A DNA stretch of 64,000 bases from the NCBI RefSeq assembly GCF_004965515.1, contig NZ_SSHH01000002.1:206840-270839 (forward strand), written 5' to 3'. Position 1 is the first letter of the stretch. The number at the start of each line of letters is the position of its first letter. This document shows positions 42,306-53,592 of this stretch, piece after piece. Below the pieces are notes generated by a model. It was not told the origin of the DNA and searched no databases. It saw only the letters and a list, made by a program, of their open reading frames with translations. The position numbers were made by a program, and so were the translations under genes. Origin of the DNA: Alteraurantiacibacter aquimixticola (GTDB lineage Bacteria > Pseudomonadota > Alphaproteobacteria > Sphingomonadales > Sphingomonadaceae).

Positions 42306-44207
42306 ATGCCGTTAAAACAACACCTGAAAGCGATGCTGGCACTGGCGCTCTTCTTTTGCGCCGTGCCCGCCCACGCCCAGGTAATCTTTCAGGAAGACTT
42401 CGGATCGGGCACGCCGCTGGGTCCGCCACTGCCGGCCGGGACGACCACCTATACCTATAACGGCACGACGACCGGCGTTTACCCGGACTTCTTGCTCGAC
42501 GGGCAGTATACGATTGCCAGCAACACCAAGCAGGCGTTCAACCAATGGGCGGACATCTTCGATCACACTACCGGTAACGGCACCGGCTTCATGCTCGTCG
42601 TGAATGCCACGGCGGGCGTCGAGGACGAGTTTTACAGACGGCAGATCACGCTGACGCCCAATACCACTTTCGAGCTGGTCGCCCAGCTAACGCCCACCAA
42701 CTCGCAGGCCGACAAGGATTATTGCGACGCGAATGCGGGCGGCTTGATCCTGCCCAATGTGAAGATGCGCGTGGAAACGCCGACGGGCTCCCTGCTGGAC
42801 GTTATCGATACCGGGGTCATTCCTTTCAGCACCACCCCCCAATGGCGGACCTACAAACTGCGTTTCACGACTCCCGTCGCGGGCGGAGATGTGGTGCTGG
42901 TCCTTTCCAACAATGCGCCTGGCGGCTGCGGCAACGACATCGCGCTCGACGGCATCAATGTACGCGTGCCAGTGACCATGGTGGCTGCCAACGACACCGG
43001 CGTGGTGACGGACGCAACATCGGGCGCCGCCAATGTGGTTAGCGTGCTCGACAATGACAGCGACGATGGCCTGCCCATCTTCAATCCCGTGCTGACGGCC
43101 ATCGGCCTTCCGCCCCAGCTCACCTTCGACACTGCAACCGGCAAGGTCGGCGTGGTCGCCGGTGCCGCCACCGGCACCTACAGCTTCACCTACGAAGTTT
43201 GCGAGACGCCGCTGAAGTTCAATTGCGATACGGCCACGGTCACCATCCATGTCAGCAACCCCGCTCCGCCCGGCACGGGAATATGCCCGGCAGGGATGAG
43301 CCCGATTGCCGAAGCCGGCTATGGTTTCGACGCCATCTTTTCCGACAACAACCCGGCGCCCAAGGCCGAAGGTGCCTACGCCCCGGCCGGTACCAATGAC
43401 CAGTCGGCAACCTTCGGCGAGGTCTTGTGGTGGAGCTATATCCAGATCGACCTGACCGGCGATCCCAACATATTGGTCGCGGGAAATACCGCCCTCACCC
43501 TCTCGCTGACCCAGCACTGGTTTGACACGGCCGGCGTGCGCATCTCGGTATCGGCCGACGGGACCAGCTGGACCTCGCTCGGCACGATCGGCACGCTTCC
43601 CAACTGGAGCCCGGGTTCGATCGCGGGCCGATGGTCCCCGAATATCCTGCGCCACGACACCGTCACCGTGCCCGGCACCGGTATCCGCTATGTCCGGATC
43701 GGCAGGCTCAATGGCGGCGTCCGCGTCGATGGTGTCGGCTTTGTCGAAAAATGCACCATCGCCGACCCACCCACCCCCGAAATCGCCGTGACCAAGGCTT
43801 CCGTTTCCTATGTGGCCGGGGGACATCGGCTGCCGCAGACCGATGTCGTCTACTCAATCACGGTGACTAATAGCGGCGATGGCGCGACCGATGCAGACTC
43901 GGTTTTCATGGTGGACCTGCTGCCTGCGAACATGGAATTCTATAACGGCGATTTTGACGCTGCCGGACCGGCGCTGAACCCGGTGGTATGGATCGACAAC
44001 GGTTCGGGGCTCGACTTCGTCTATGGCCGTGACGTCGCTTATGCCAGCGGGGCCGCGGCGCCCGCCAGCTATGCCGCCTGCACCTACACGCCGGCCGCGG
44101 GTTATGACCCCGATGTGCGCTTCGTCTGCGTCAACCCAAAGGGGCAGATGCAAGGCGGCGGAGCGACGAACGAATGGCAGGTCCAGTTCAGAGCGCGGAT
44201 ACCCTGA
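42306..44207 (+). CDS. Secreted Ig-like/DUF11-repeat protein
   Basis: The 633-residue protein has a signal peptide (hydrophobic 8-22, ending VPAHAQ near 25). The mature protein shows an N-terminal carbohydrate-binding-like beta region (about 30-225, IFQEDFGSGTPLGPP to GGCGNDIALDGINVRVP), a tandem Ig/cadherin-like repeat (about 228-320, NVVSVLDNDSDDGLPIFNPV and GTYSFTYEVCETP), a second F5/8-like beta domain (about 330-490), and a DUF11-type domain (about 495-633, EIAVTKASVSYVAGGHRLPQ and VVYSITVTNSGDGATDADSV). DUF11 proteins are surface or extracellular repeat proteins. I see no LPXTG-like or PEP-CTERM anchor at the end. It is followed 98 bp later by rpiB. Confidence 0.8.
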   Translation: MPLKQHLKAMLALALFFCAVPAHAQVIFQEDFGSGTPLGPPLPAGTTTYTYNGTTTGVYPDFLLDGQYTIASNTKQAFNQWADIFDHTTGNGTGFMLVVNATAGVEDEFYRRQITLTPNTTFELVAQLTPTNSQADKDYCDANAGGLILPNVKMRVETPTGSLLDVIDTGVIPFSTTPQWRTYKLRFTTPVAGGDVVLVLSNNAPGGCGNDIALDGINVRVPVTMVAANDTGVVTDATSGAANVVSVLDNDSDDGLPIFNPVLTAIGLPPQLTFDTATGKVGVVAGAATGTYSFTYEVCETPLKFNCDTATVTIHVSNPAPPGTGICPAGMSPIAEAGYGFDAIFSDNNPAPKAEGAYAPAGTNDQSATFGEVLWWSYIQIDLTGDPNILVAGNTALTLSLTQHWFDTAGVRISVSADGTSWTSLGTIGTLPNWSPGSIAGRWSPNILRHDTVTVPGTGIRYVRIGRLNGGVRVDGVGFVEKCTIADPPTPEIAVTKASVSYVAGGHRLPQTDVVYSITVTNSGDGATDADSVFMVDLLPANMEFYNGDFDAAGPALNPVVWIDNGSGLDFVYGRDVAYASGAAAPASYAACTYTPAAGYDPDVRFVCVNPKGQMQGGGATNEWQVQFRARIP

Positions 44208-44305
44208 TCCAGTTCAGGACAGCAGCCACCTGGGCCAAAAGGATGTGGTGGCAAAAGGGCATTTGCGCCTAGCATCACCGGCCTCAAGTCCCTATGTGGC
44301 GCTCC

Positions 44306-44767
44306 ATGAAGATCGCGATCGCTTCCGACCACGCCGCAGTCGACCTCAAGGACGAACTTGTGCGCGACTTGCAGGAATGGGGACACGAGGTCATGGACCT
44401 GGGCCCCAACGGCATCGAACGTGTTGATTATCCAGACTATGGATACAAGCTCGCCACTGCCGTGTCCTCAGGCAAGGCAGATCGCGGCGTCGCCCTGTGC
44501 GGTTCGGGCATCGGCATTTCCATCGCCGTCAATCGCCACCCTGGCGCGCGCTGCGCGCTGGTCAGCGAACCCTATTCCGCAGCCCTCGCCCGTGAGCACA
44601 ATGACGCCAATGTCATTGCCATGGGAGCGCGCCTGACGGGTGCCGACATGGCCCGCAGCTGCCTCAAGACCTTCCTTGAGTGCGAATTCGCAGGCGGCCG
44701 GCACGCAGGCCGGGTCGCCAAGCTTTCCGAACCCAGCTTCATCAAGATCTTGCAGGAAGACGCCTGA
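44306..44767 (+). CDS. rpiB: Ribose-5-phosphate isomerase B
   Basis: The 153-residue RpiB/LacAB-type isomerase interconverts ribose 5-phosphate and ribulose 5-phosphate. The start [18 protein letters not shown] carries the family phosphate-binding motif. The catalytic Cys sits in [20 protein letters not shown] (near 67), and [20 protein letters not shown] supplies the later substrate-binding residues. The ATG at 44306 is used; an upstream ATG at 44294 adds four residues. The stop overlaps the glyA start (TGATG). It is the first gene of rpiB-glyA-small membrane protein-nrdR-trmJ. Confidence 0.95.
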   Translation: MKIAIASDHAAVDLKDELVRDLQEWGHEVMDLGPNGIERVDYPDYGYKLATAVSSGKADRGVALCGSGIGISIAVNRHPGARCALVSEPYSAALAREHNDANVIAMGARLTGADMARSCLKTFLECEFAGGRHAGRVAKLSEPSFIKILQEDA

Positions 44768-46080
44768 TGTCCACCGCCACCAATCCCGCCCAGAGCAGCT
44801 GGCTCAACCGTTTCTGGAATGACAGTCTCGAAGATGCCGATCCCGAAGTCTTCGGGATGATCCGCAAGGAGCTGGGCCGCCAGCGCGACCGGATCGAGCT
44901 GATCGCCAGCGAAAACATCACCAGCCCCGCCGTTCTCGAAGCGACTGGCAGCGTCTTCACCAACAAATATGCCGAAGGCTATCCGGGCAAGCGCTATTAC
45001 GGCGGCTGCGATTATGCGGACGAGGTGGAGACCCTCGCCATCGAACGCGCGAAGAAGCTGTTCGGCTGCAATTTCGCCAACGTCCAGCCCAACTCCGGTT
45101 CGCAGATGAACCAGGCGGTGTTCCTCGCCCTGCTCAATCCCGGCGATACCTTCATGGGTCTCGACCTCGCCAGCGGCGGTCACCTGACCCACGGTTCGCC
45201 CGTGAACATGAGCGGCAAGTGGTTCAACGCCGTGCCCTATGGCGTGCGCAAGGAAGACGAGCGGCTGGACATGGACCAGGTCCGCAAGCTGGCGCTGGAG
45301 CACAAGCCCAAGCTGATCATCTCGGGCGCGACCGCCTATCCGCGCACATGGGATTTCAAGGCATTCCGCGAGATTGCCGATGAAGTGGGCGCCTATTTGC
45401 TAGCCGACATGTCGCACTTCTCCGGCCTCGTCGCCGGCGGCGCGCATCCCAACCCCTTCCCGCATGCGCATATCGTCACCTCGACCACGCATAAGAGCCT
45501 GCGCGGCCCGCGTTCGGGCATCATCCTGTGGAATGACGAGGAGCTGACCAAGCCGATCAACATGGCGGTTTTCCCCGGCATGCAGGGCGGCCCGCTGGTG
45601 CATATCATCGCCGCCAAGGCCGTCGCTTTTGGCGAGGCGCTGCGCCCCGAATTCAAGACCTATGCCTCCTCCATCGTCGAGAATGCCAAGGCGCTCGCTT
45701 CCAGCCTTGAGGAATCGGGCCTGCGCGTCGTTTCCGGCGGCACGGACAACCACCTGATGCTGGTCGATCTCACGCCCAAGGACGTGACCGGCAAGGCAGC
45801 TGAGAAGGGCCTCGATCGCGCCTATCTCACCTGCAACAAGAACGGCATCCCCTTCGACACCAAGTCGCCCTTCGTGACGTCGGGCGTGCGCCTCGGCACT
45901 CCCGCCGGCACCACGCGCGGTTTCGGCCCGGCGGAATTCCGCAAGGTCGGCGCTATGATTGCCGATGTCGTGACCGGCATGAGCCGCAATGGCGAAGAAG
46001 GCGATGCACAGGTAGAAGAGCGGGTGCGCCGCGAAGTGGCAGAATTGTGCGAGGCGTTTCCCGTCTATCCCGGGAGGTAA
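44767..46080 (+). CDS. glyA: Serine hydroxymethyltransferase
   Basis: The 437-residue PLP enzyme interconverts serine and glycine while loading one-carbon units on tetrahydrofolate. Key segments are [20 protein letters not shown] (near 40), [20 protein letters not shown] (near 103), and the PLP-binding Lys243 in [14 protein letters not shown]. Translation starts at the ATG overlapping the rpiB stop (TGATG), giving [20 protein letters not shown]. Length is within the family norm (about 415-440). No glycine riboswitch is visible upstream. It is grouped with nrdR, an arrangement widespread in alphaproteobacteria. Confidence 0.98.
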   Translation: MSTATNPAQSSWLNRFWNDSLEDADPEVFGMIRKELGRQRDRIELIASENITSPAVLEATGSVFTNKYAEGYPGKRYYGGCDYADEVETLAIERAKKLFGCNFANVQPNSGSQMNQAVFLALLNPGDTFMGLDLASGGHLTHGSPVNMSGKWFNAVPYGVRKEDERLDMDQVRKLALEHKPKLIISGATAYPRTWDFKAFREIADEVGAYLLADMSHFSGLVAGGAHPNPFPHAHIVTSTTHKSLRGPRSGIILWNDEELTKPINMAVFPGMQGGPLVHIIAAKAVAFGEALRPEFKTYASSIVENAKALASSLEESGLRVVSGGTDNHLMLVDLTPKDVTGKAAEKGLDRAYLTCNKNGIPFDTKSPFVTSGVRLGTPAGTTRGFGPAEFRKVGAMIADVVTGMSRNGEEGDAQVEERVRREVAELCEAFPVYPGR

Positions 46081-46085
46081 GCATC

Positions 46086-46307
46086 ATGACCGACGACAAA
46101 GATCCGATCGACCGCACGATTCTGGTGGATGCGGTAGAAGAGGCGAAGGAAATGGGGCGCGAAGGAATGTCCCACCCCTCGACGAAACCTGTCCTGACCG
46201 GAGCTGCCGTGGGCGCAGTGGCCGGCGCGATCCTCCCGATGATCAGCTGGCCCGTCGGCCTCGCAGCGGGTGCCGCCTTCATGCTCTACAAACGCGTGCG
46301 TCCCTGA
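46086..46307 (+). CDS. Small two-helix membrane protein between glyA and nrdR
   Basis: The 73-residue protein has an acidic N-terminus (MTDDKDPIDRTILVDAVEEA) followed by a glycine-zipper-like hydrophobic hairpin (TGAAVGAVAGAILPMISWPV, then GLAAGAAFMLYKRVRP) that should insert in the inner membrane as one hairpin or two short helices. A good ribosome binding site (GGGAGG) lies 7 bp upstream. It begins 5 bp after glyA and ends 6 bp before nrdR, so it is in the operon. I do not recognise a family; resemblance is limited to generic glycine-zipper proteins. Confidence 0.75.
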   Translation: MTDDKDPIDRTILVDAVEEAKEMGREGMSHPSTKPVLTGAAVGAVAGAILPMISWPVGLAAGAAFMLYKRVRP

Positions 46308-46313
46308 TCCCGC

Positions 46314-46775
46314 ATGCGCTGCCCCTTTTGCGCCAATGACGCGAGCCAGGTGAAGGACTCGCGCCCGACCGAAGACAACACCGCCATCCGCCGCCGCCGC
46401 CAGTGCGAAGGCTGCGGCGCGCGTTTCACCACTTTCGAGCGCGTGCAATTGCGTGATGTCACCGTGGTGAAGAGCGACGGCAAGCGCGAAAGCTTCAACC
46501 GCCCGAAGATCGAGCAATCGGTCAGCCTGGCTTGCCGCAAGCGCGGGATCGACCAGGAACGGATCGACCAGCTCGTGTCGGGCATCCAGCGCCAGGTCGA
46601 AACCGCGGGCGAAAGCGAAGTATCCTCCTCTCTGATCGGCGAAATGGTGATGGACGGGCTGAAGCAGATCGATTCGGTTGCCTATATCCGCTTTGCCTCG
46701 GTCTATCGCGACTTCGGGGAAGCCAAGGATTTCGCCGAATTCGCCAGCCAGGTCCGTGATGCCGGAGGCGAATAG
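46314..46775 (+). CDS. nrdR: Transcriptional repressor NrdR
   Basis: The 153-residue repressor of ribonucleotide reductase genes senses ATP/dATP. The N-terminal zinc ribbon has four cysteines in [13 protein letters not shown] and [18 protein letters not shown]. An ATP-cone domain follows (about 48-140, [18 protein letters not shown] and [15 protein letters not shown]). The length is standard. Targets would be NrdR boxes upstream of nrd genes, which are not in the window. It is 6 bp after the small membrane-protein gene and overlaps trmJ by 17 bp. Confidence 0.97.
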   Translation: MRCPFCANDASQVKDSRPTEDNTAIRRRRQCEGCGARFTTFERVQLRDVTVVKSDGKRESFNRPKIEQSVSLACRKRGIDQERIDQLVSGIQRQVETAGESEVSSSLIGEMVMDGLKQIDSVAYIRFASVYRDFGEAKDFAEFASQVRDAGGE

Positions 46776-47490
46776 GAATCCGGTCATCGTGCTGGTCTGC
46801 CCGCAACTGGGTGAGAATATCGGCAAGGCGGCGCGCGCCATGCTCAATTTCGGGCTGACCGAAATGCGGCTGGTTGCCCCCCGCGACGGCTGGCCCAACC
46901 CTTCCGCCGGCCCCGCCGCGGCGGGCGCGGATATCGTCCTCGAACAGGCGCAGGTCTTCGACAGCACGGCAGAGGCGGTGGCTGATTGCGCGCATGTCTA
47001 CGCCACCACCGTGCGCAAGCGCGGCGTGACCAAGCCCGTGGTCACCCCTGATGCGGCTGCGCGCGAGATCGCCACGCAGGACGGGCGCAGCGCCATCCTG
47101 TTCGGGCCGGAACGTTCGGGGCTGGAAACCACGGATGTCGCGCTCGCCCGCGCGATCCTGACCGTGCCGATCAATCCCGAATTCGGCTCGCTCAACCTCG
47201 CCCAGGCGGTGATCCTGTGCGCCTATGAATGGTCGAAACATTGCGACCTTGCCGTACCGACCGAAGAGGAGCTCCTTCCCCCTGCCCCGCAGGACGAGCT
47301 GGAGGGCCTGATCGGCCATCTGGAAGGCATGCTGGAGACCAAGGGCTATTTCCTGCCGGAACATCGCGCCGAAGCCACGCGCCGGACCATGCGGTCATTG
47401 CTGACGAAGCCCGGCTGGAACCACCTGGAAGTGCGCACCTTGCGTGGGATCCTCAGCAGCCTGGAACGGCCGCCGCGCAAAGTGGATTAG
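46759..47490 (+). CDS. trmJ: tRNA/rRNA methyltransferase of the SPOUT family, TrmJ-like
   Basis: The 243-residue SpoU/TrmH-superfamily enzyme is predicted to 2'-O-methylate position 32 of tRNA using SAM, as TrmJ does. The start ATG (46759) lies inside the nrdR 3' end. Motif 1 is [20 protein letters not shown] (near 11-30), motif 2 is [13 protein letters not shown] (near 112-124) and motif 3 is [15 protein letters not shown] (near 136-150), forming the trefoil knot. The C-terminal extension (from about 165) is helical, as in TrmJ. The rRNA-methylating relative cannot be excluded from sequence alone. Confidence 0.92.
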   Translation: MPEANRNPVIVLVCPQLGENIGKAARAMLNFGLTEMRLVAPRDGWPNPSAGPAAAGADIVLEQAQVFDSTAEAVADCAHVYATTVRKRGVTKPVVTPDAAAREIATQDGRSAILFGPERSGLETTDVALARAILTVPINPEFGSLNLAQAVILCAYEWSKHCDLAVPTEEELLPPAPQDELEGLIGHLEGMLETKGYFLPEHRAEATRRTMRSLLTKPGWNHLEVRTLRGILSSLERPPRKVD

Positions 47491-47586
47491 GCATTACCTC
47501 CACTGGCAAGTAAAACTTTCCAGTATAATTTTTCCCTTGGCACACCGCCTTCGTGTATACTCCGCTACAACTTACGGAGGATACTC

Positions 47587-47925
47587 ATGAAAGCGCACTT
47601 TTTTGCCGCAGCGACGCTGGCCTTCGGGACGACCGCAGCGCTCGCGCAGGAGGCAGAGCAGGACCCTGCCGAGCAACAAGCGACTGCCGCCGCGCAGGAA
47701 ATCGGTGAAGAGGCGGAAGATGAAGAGGCCGATGATCGCGGCAGCGAGGTAGTCTGCCGCACCGAACGCGTCACCGGTTCGCTGACCCGCCGCACCCGCA
47801 CCTGCCTGACTCGCGACGAATGGGCGGAAGTACATTCCCGTACCCGTAACGAACTGGATAGCATGGGCAGGCGGGCTTCGGGCAGCCAGTGCATCCCGGA
47901 CAATCCGGTCACGAGCCGCTGCTGA
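47587..47925 (+). CDS. Small secreted acidic protein with two-Cys domain, copy A
   Basis: The 112-residue protein has a signal peptide (MKAHFFAAATLAFGTTAALAQ, cleavage near 21), an acidic Ala/Glu-rich linker (about 22-50), and a short C-terminal domain. That domain contains SEVVCRTERVTGSLTRRTRT, CLTRDEW, HSRTRNELDSMGRRASGSQC and a final Cys. CR-x(5-6)-TGS-x-CxTxxxW is a pattern seen in many small exported alphaproteobacterial proteins of unknown function. A TATACT -10-like box (47556-47561) and GGAGG precede it. A close paralogue follows 84 bp downstream, so this is a tandem duplicate. Confidence 0.8.
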   Translation: MKAHFFAAATLAFGTTAALAQEAEQDPAEQQATAAAQEIGEEAEDEEADDRGSEVVCRTERVTGSLTRRTRTCLTRDEWAEVHSRTRNELDSMGRRASGSQCIPDNPVTSRC

Positions 47926-48009
47926 TTCCAGCGTATAAGAGCACAGATGCGCCCCTCCCATTCGCGCTCGCAATAGTGTAGGCGGCCAGCCTAGTAGGAG
48001 GGTGCATTG

Positions 48010-48342
48010 ATGAAATTCTATATTGCCGCTGCCGTTACACTGGTTTTCGCGACTTCTGCGGCGCTTGCCCAGGAACGTGATGAGGACGACTCGACCACGC
48101 AGGCCACGCAAGCTTCCGAGCAAGATGCAGATGTCGCAGAAGAGGCAGAAGACGATCGCGGCAGCGAGGTCGTCTGCCGCACCGAACGCGTGACTGGATC
48201 GCTGACGCGGCGGACGCGCACCTGCCTGACGCGCGATGAGTGGGATGACGTGCATTCCCGCACCCGCAATGAGATGGATCGCATGGGGCGCAATGCCTCG
48301 GGCGGCAAGGAATGCCGCCAGGATCAGTTCGGCGGCTGCTAG
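48010..48342 (+). CDS. Small secreted acidic protein with two-Cys domain, copy B
   Basis: The 110-residue paralogue of copy A shares the same plan: signal peptide (MKFYIAAAVTLVFATSAALA), acidic linker with Asp/Glu/Ala, and the same C-terminal core (CRTERVTGSLTRRTRTCLTR then DEW and HSRTRNEMDRMGRNASGGKE). The core is nearly identical to copy A while the linkers differ, so the domain is under selection. The ATG at 48010 has AGGAGGG eight bases upstream. It ends 195 bp before rpsD. Function unknown; the conserved Cys pair probably forms a disulfide outside the cytoplasm (inference). Confidence 0.8.
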   Translation: MKFYIAAAVTLVFATSAALAQERDEDDSTTQATQASEQDADVAEEAEDDRGSEVVCRTERVTGSLTRRTRTCLTRDEWDDVHSRTRNEMDRMGRNASGGKECRQDQFGGC

Positions 48343-48355
48343 GCCCTCCGCAGCC

Positions 48356-48383
48356 TTGACTTTCCGGCGCACACGGCTAAATG
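48356..48383 (+). promoter_or_regulatory. Putative sigma-70 promoter upstream of rpsD
   Basis: TTGACT at 48356-48361 is a good -35 hexamer. A TAAAT-containing -10-like sequence (48378-48382) follows at a 15-16 base spacing. It lies directly after the copy B stop and about 155 bp before rpsD, leaving a leader that could hold S4 autoregulatory structure (inference). Confidence 0.45.
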
Positions 48384-48537
48384 CGCGCCTTCACTTCGTC
48401 AGCCCGTCCCTCGCGGCGGATTTGCGATTGGCCCCGCATCCCGGTGAAGCGGTGGCCGCGTCATGGAACAGCCATGGCGGTGCGAAGCCGGGTTGAAGCG
48501 GCACCATCGGGGTGCCGACAGCAAATTGGAGAATACC

Positions 48538-49152
48538 ATGACGAAGCGCACCAGCGCCAAGCACAAGCTCGACCGCCGCATGGGCGAAAACATCTGGGGT
48601 CGCCCGAATTCCCCGGTCAACAAGCGTTCCTACGGTCCCGGCCAGCACGGCCAGCGCCGCAAGAGCAAGATGTCCGACTTCGGCCTGCAGCTGCGCGCCA
48701 AGCAGAAGCTGAAGGGCTATTACGGCGACGTCACCGAAAAGCAGTTCAAGCGCACCTACAAGGATGCGGCTGCGATGAAGGGCGACACCGGCCAGAACCT
48801 GATCGGCCTGCTCGAGCGTCGCCTGGACATGATCGTCTATCGCGCCAAGTTCGCGCCGACGATCTTCGCCGCCCGCCAGATCGTTTCGCACGGTCACATC
48901 CGCGTGAATGGCGTGAAGTGCAATGTCGCCAGCCGCCGCATTGACGTGGGCGACGTGATCTCGCTGGGTGACAAGGCCAAGGAAATGGCCCTGGTCATCG
49001 AAGCGCAGAGCCTGCCCGAGCGCGACATTCCCGACTATGTCGTGCCCGATGGCACCGACAAGGTTACCTACACTCGCGTTCCTTCGCTGGACGAGGTGCC
49101 CTATCCGGTGACGATGGAACCGAACCTGGTGGTCGAGTTCTACTCGCGCTGA
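48538..49152 (+). CDS. rpsD: 30S ribosomal protein S4
   Basis: The 204-residue primary 16S rRNA-binding protein nucleates assembly of the 30S body. The N-terminal region contains [18 protein letters not shown] and the S4 RNA-binding domain lies near 93-150 ([35 protein letters not shown]). The end is FYSR, as usual. The start is the ATG at 48538 ([16 protein letters not shown]); longer in-frame starts have no family support. As in most alphaproteobacteria, rpsD is isolated from other ribosomal protein genes. A symmetrical terminator follows. Confidence 0.98.
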   Translation: MTKRTSAKHKLDRRMGENIWGRPNSPVNKRSYGPGQHGQRRKSKMSDFGLQLRAKQKLKGYYGDVTEKQFKRTYKDAAAMKGDTGQNLIGLLERRLDMIVYRAKFAPTIFAARQIVSHGHIRVNGVKCNVASRRIDVGDVISLGDKAKEMALVIEAQSLPERDIPDYVVPDGTDKVTYTRVPSLDEVPYPVTMEPNLVVEFYSR

Positions 49153-49170
49153 TCTCTCGGCAATCCAAGC

Positions 49171-49208
49171 ACGAAAAAGGGCGGTCCCGCGGGGCCGCCC
49201 TTTTTCGT
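49171..49208. terminator. Bidirectional terminator between rpsD and tgt
   Basis: ACGAAAAAGGGCGGTCCC is followed by GCG and then by the near-perfect complement GGGCCGCCCTTTTTCGT. The A-run before and T-run after the stem make it functional on both strands, ending rpsD on plus and tgt on minus. Confidence 0.93.
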
Positions 49209-49223
49209 TTCAGCCGCTTTATT

Positions 49224-51307
<2,084 letters not shown>

Positions 51308-51325
51308 GCGCGGCTGGTTAGCCGG

Positions 51326-52093
51326 TCATTCGCGCAATCGCCACCCCGTCTTGAAGATCCAGGCGATGATGCCGATGCACAGCACAAGGAAGGCCAGCGT
51401 GAAGCCGAAGGCAATGCCGATCGGCACGTCGGAGGAGCCGGTGAAGGTCCAGCGCAGGCCATTGATCAGGTAGAAGATCGGGTTGAACTGCGCGACCGTG
51501 CGCCAGGGCTCTGCCAGCATTTCGATCGAATAGAAGGTGCCGCCAAGGAAGGTCAGCGGCATCAGGATCAGCATGGGGACAATCTGCAGCTTCTCGAACC
51601 CGTCCGCCCACAGACCCAGGATGAAACCGAACAGGGCAAAGGCCGCCGCGACCAGCACGATATAGCCCATCGCCAGCAGCGGATAGGCGATCGAGTAATC
51701 GACAAAGACCCTCGCGGTGGCGAGGATGATCACGGCAATGATGAGCGACTTCATCGCCGCCGCGCCGACAAAGCCGATGATCGTCTCAGCAACGCCCACG
51801 GGCGCGGAAAGCAGCTCGTAAATCGCGCCGGTGAACTTGGGCATGTAGATACCGAAGCTGGCGTTGGAGGTACTCTCCGACAGCAGCGTCAGCATGATCA
51901 GGCCGGGCACGATAAACGCGCCGTAAGATGACCCGCCGAACTGCGCCGGGTCCATCTGCCCGCCAATCGCGGCCCCGAAGACGACGATATAGAGCGAGGT
52001 GGTGAGGACAGGAGAGAGGATCGATCCAAGGACAGTGCGGAAGAACCGCTGCAGCTCGTTCTTCAGGATCGCGATGGCGCCGCGCAGGTTCAT
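51326..52093 (-). CDS. ABC-2 type transporter permease (YadH-like)
   Basis: The 255-residue integral membrane protein has six predicted helices and the ABC-2 layout: amphipathic MNLRGAIAILKNELQRFFRT, then TVLGSILSPVLTTSLYIVVF, later LTFLGGTFYSIEMLAEPW, the conserved region before the last helices. It pairs with the ATPase encoded just upstream, overlapping by four bases (ATGA). The combination resembles YadGH/DrrAB-type exporters. The substrate cannot be read from sequence. Confidence 0.93.
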   Translation of the reverse strand: MNLRGAIAILKNELQRFFRTVLGSILSPVLTTSLYIVVFGAAIGGQMDPAQFGGSSYGAFIVPGLIMLTLLSESTSNASFGIYMPKFTGAIYELLSAPVGVAETIIGFVGAAAMKSLIIAVIILATARVFVDYSIAYPLLAMGYIVLVAAAFALFGFILGLWADGFEKLQIVPMLILMPLTFLGGTFYSIEMLAEPWRTVAQFNPIFYLINGLRWTFTGSSDVPIGIAFGFTLAFLVLCIGIIAWIFKTGWRLRE

Positions 52094-53052
52094 GCCGCGA
52101 TCTCCTCTTTGCCCTGTTCGACAAGGCCGACGAAAATTTCCTCCAGCGAGGATTCATGTGCATCTAGGCCGGTGAAGGCGATGCCGCTGCGGGTAAGGTC
52201 CTGCGCCAGCTCTGCCACTTCACGCTTGCCCGTGCCGGTGCCGTCGCCGCCGCGATAGACAAGCTTGCGGCCCTCATCTTCCAGCGTGACCGGATATTCG
52301 GACAGGGCGGCGGGAATCTCGCCCATCGGCTCGGCCAGTTCGAACACCGCTTCGGTGCGGCCCAGCTGCGCCATGATCGCGTCCTTGTCGTCGGTCAGCA
52401 GGATCCGGCCCTTGTTGATCACGCCCACGCGGTCGGCCATTTCCTCCGCCTCCTCGATGTAATGGGTGGTGAGGATGATGGTGGTGCCGCGCTCGCGCAG
52501 CCCCTCGATCTGCTTCCACATGTCGCGGCGCAGTTCGACGTCAACGCCAGCTGTAGGCTCGTCGAGGAAGAGCAGGTCCGGATCATGCGCCAGCGCCTTG
52601 GCGATCATCACGCGGCGCTTCATCCCGCCCGACAGCTTACGGATCGGCTCGTCGCGCTTGTCCCACAGGCTGAGAGCCTTGAGCACTTCCTCGATCCGCG
52701 CCTCATCCGGTGCGCAGCCGAACATGCCGCGCGAATAGCGCACTTGCCGGATCACCTTGTCGAACATGTCGAAGCTCAATTCCTGCGGCACCAGCCCGAT
52801 GCGGCAGCGCACTTCGCGCCAGTGCTTGCGGATGTCGAGGCCGAAAGCCTGGATCGACCCGCCGGTGGGATTCACCAGCCCGCAGACGGATCCGATCAGC
52901 GTGGTCTTCCCCGCCCCGTTCGGCCCCAGCAGCGCGAAAATCTCGCCCTTGCGGATTTGGAGGTCCACACCGCCAAGCGCGGTAGGGCCATTCCTGTAGG
53001 TCTTTTCGAGACCGCGAATATCCAGAATCGGATCGGGAGGGGTCGTGCTCAT
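52090..53052 (-). CDS. ABC transporter ATP-binding protein (YadG-like)
   Basis: The 320-residue ATPase partner of the permease has Walker A LLGPNGAGKTTLIGS (near 43), a Q-loop in IGLVPQELSFD, the signature LSGGMKRRVMIAKAL (near 142), Walker B LLFLDEPTAGVDVELR (near 160) and an H-loop in ILTTHYIEEAEEM (near 197). The C-terminal 90 residues form an extra domain (from about 215), as in DrrA-like exporters. The ATG at 53052 is used (a GTG precedes it). It is divergent from the cupin gene across 128 bp. Confidence 0.94.
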   Translation of the reverse strand: MSTTPPDPILDIRGLEKTYRNGPTALGGVDLQIRKGEIFALLGPNGAGKTTLIGSVCGLVNPTGGSIQAFGLDIRKHWREVRCRIGLVPQELSFDMFDKVIRQVRYSRGMFGCAPDEARIEEVLKALSLWDKRDEPIRKLSGGMKRRVMIAKALAHDPDLLFLDEPTAGVDVELRRDMWKQIEGLRERGTTIILTTHYIEEAEEMADRVGVINKGRILLTDDKDAIMAQLGRTEAVFELAEPMGEIPAALSEYPVTLEDEGRKLVYRGGDGTGTGKREVAELAQDLTRSGIAFTGLDAHESSLEEIFVGLVEQGKEEIAA

Positions 53053-53180
53053 CACGAGCGAATGTGACGACGATGGCGGGTTTTACAAGAGAACCATTTT
53101 TTGACCCAGGCCAATGCGGACTTTCCGCCACAGTTGGCATAGGATGCTCGCGTATCGAAACCGAGGATCAGGAGTGAGAG

Positions 53181-53576
53181 ATGAAGGGATATTTCGACAA
53201 TATCGAGGAAGCGACCGAGCAGAACGAGCTGTTCCGCAAGGTGCTCTACACTGGCCACAACCTCCAGCTGGTGCTGATGACCATCCAGCCCGGCGAAGAA
53301 ATCGGCGCCGAAGTGCATGACGACCGCGACCAGTTCTTCCGCTTCGAAGACGGCGAAGGCGAAGTGACGGTGGACGACAATGTCTATGCGGTGAAGGCGG
53401 ATGACGCGGTGATCGTGCCCCAGGGCGCGCGGCACAATGTCCGCTGCACCGGCACCGAACCGCTCAAGCTCTACACGATCTACGGCCCGCCCGAGCATAT
53501 TGACGGCACCGTCCATGCGACCTGCGCCGAGGCCGAAGCGAGCCACGAACATTTCGACGGCAAGACGACGGAGTAG
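53181..53576 (+). CDS. Cupin domain protein
   Basis: The 131-residue single-domain cupin has a metal-site pattern in GEEIGAEVHDDRDQFFRFED (His near 53 and Glu/Gln around 57-63) and a second motif region after DDAVIVPQGARHNVRCTGT (His near 88). The C-terminus adds a short tail. The protein is preceded by the ribosome binding site AGGAG. Cupins of this size often bind a metal and a small sugar or organic acid; substrate and role are unknown. It is surrounded by minus-strand genes, with a palindromic repeat immediately downstream. Confidence 0.85.
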   Translation: MKGYFDNIEEATEQNELFRKVLYTGHNLQLVLMTIQPGEEIGAEVHDDRDQFFRFEDGEGEVTVDDNVYAVKADDAVIVPQGARHNVRCTGTEPLKLYTIYGPPEHIDGTVHATCAEAEASHEHFDGKTTE

Positions 53577-53592
53577 GACGCCGCCCCTTGGC

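Noticed and set aside
44208-44305. Glycine or THF riboswitch upstream of rpiB-glyA
   Set aside because: The 98-bp gap lacks the conserved core and is too short for the known aptamers with an expression platform.
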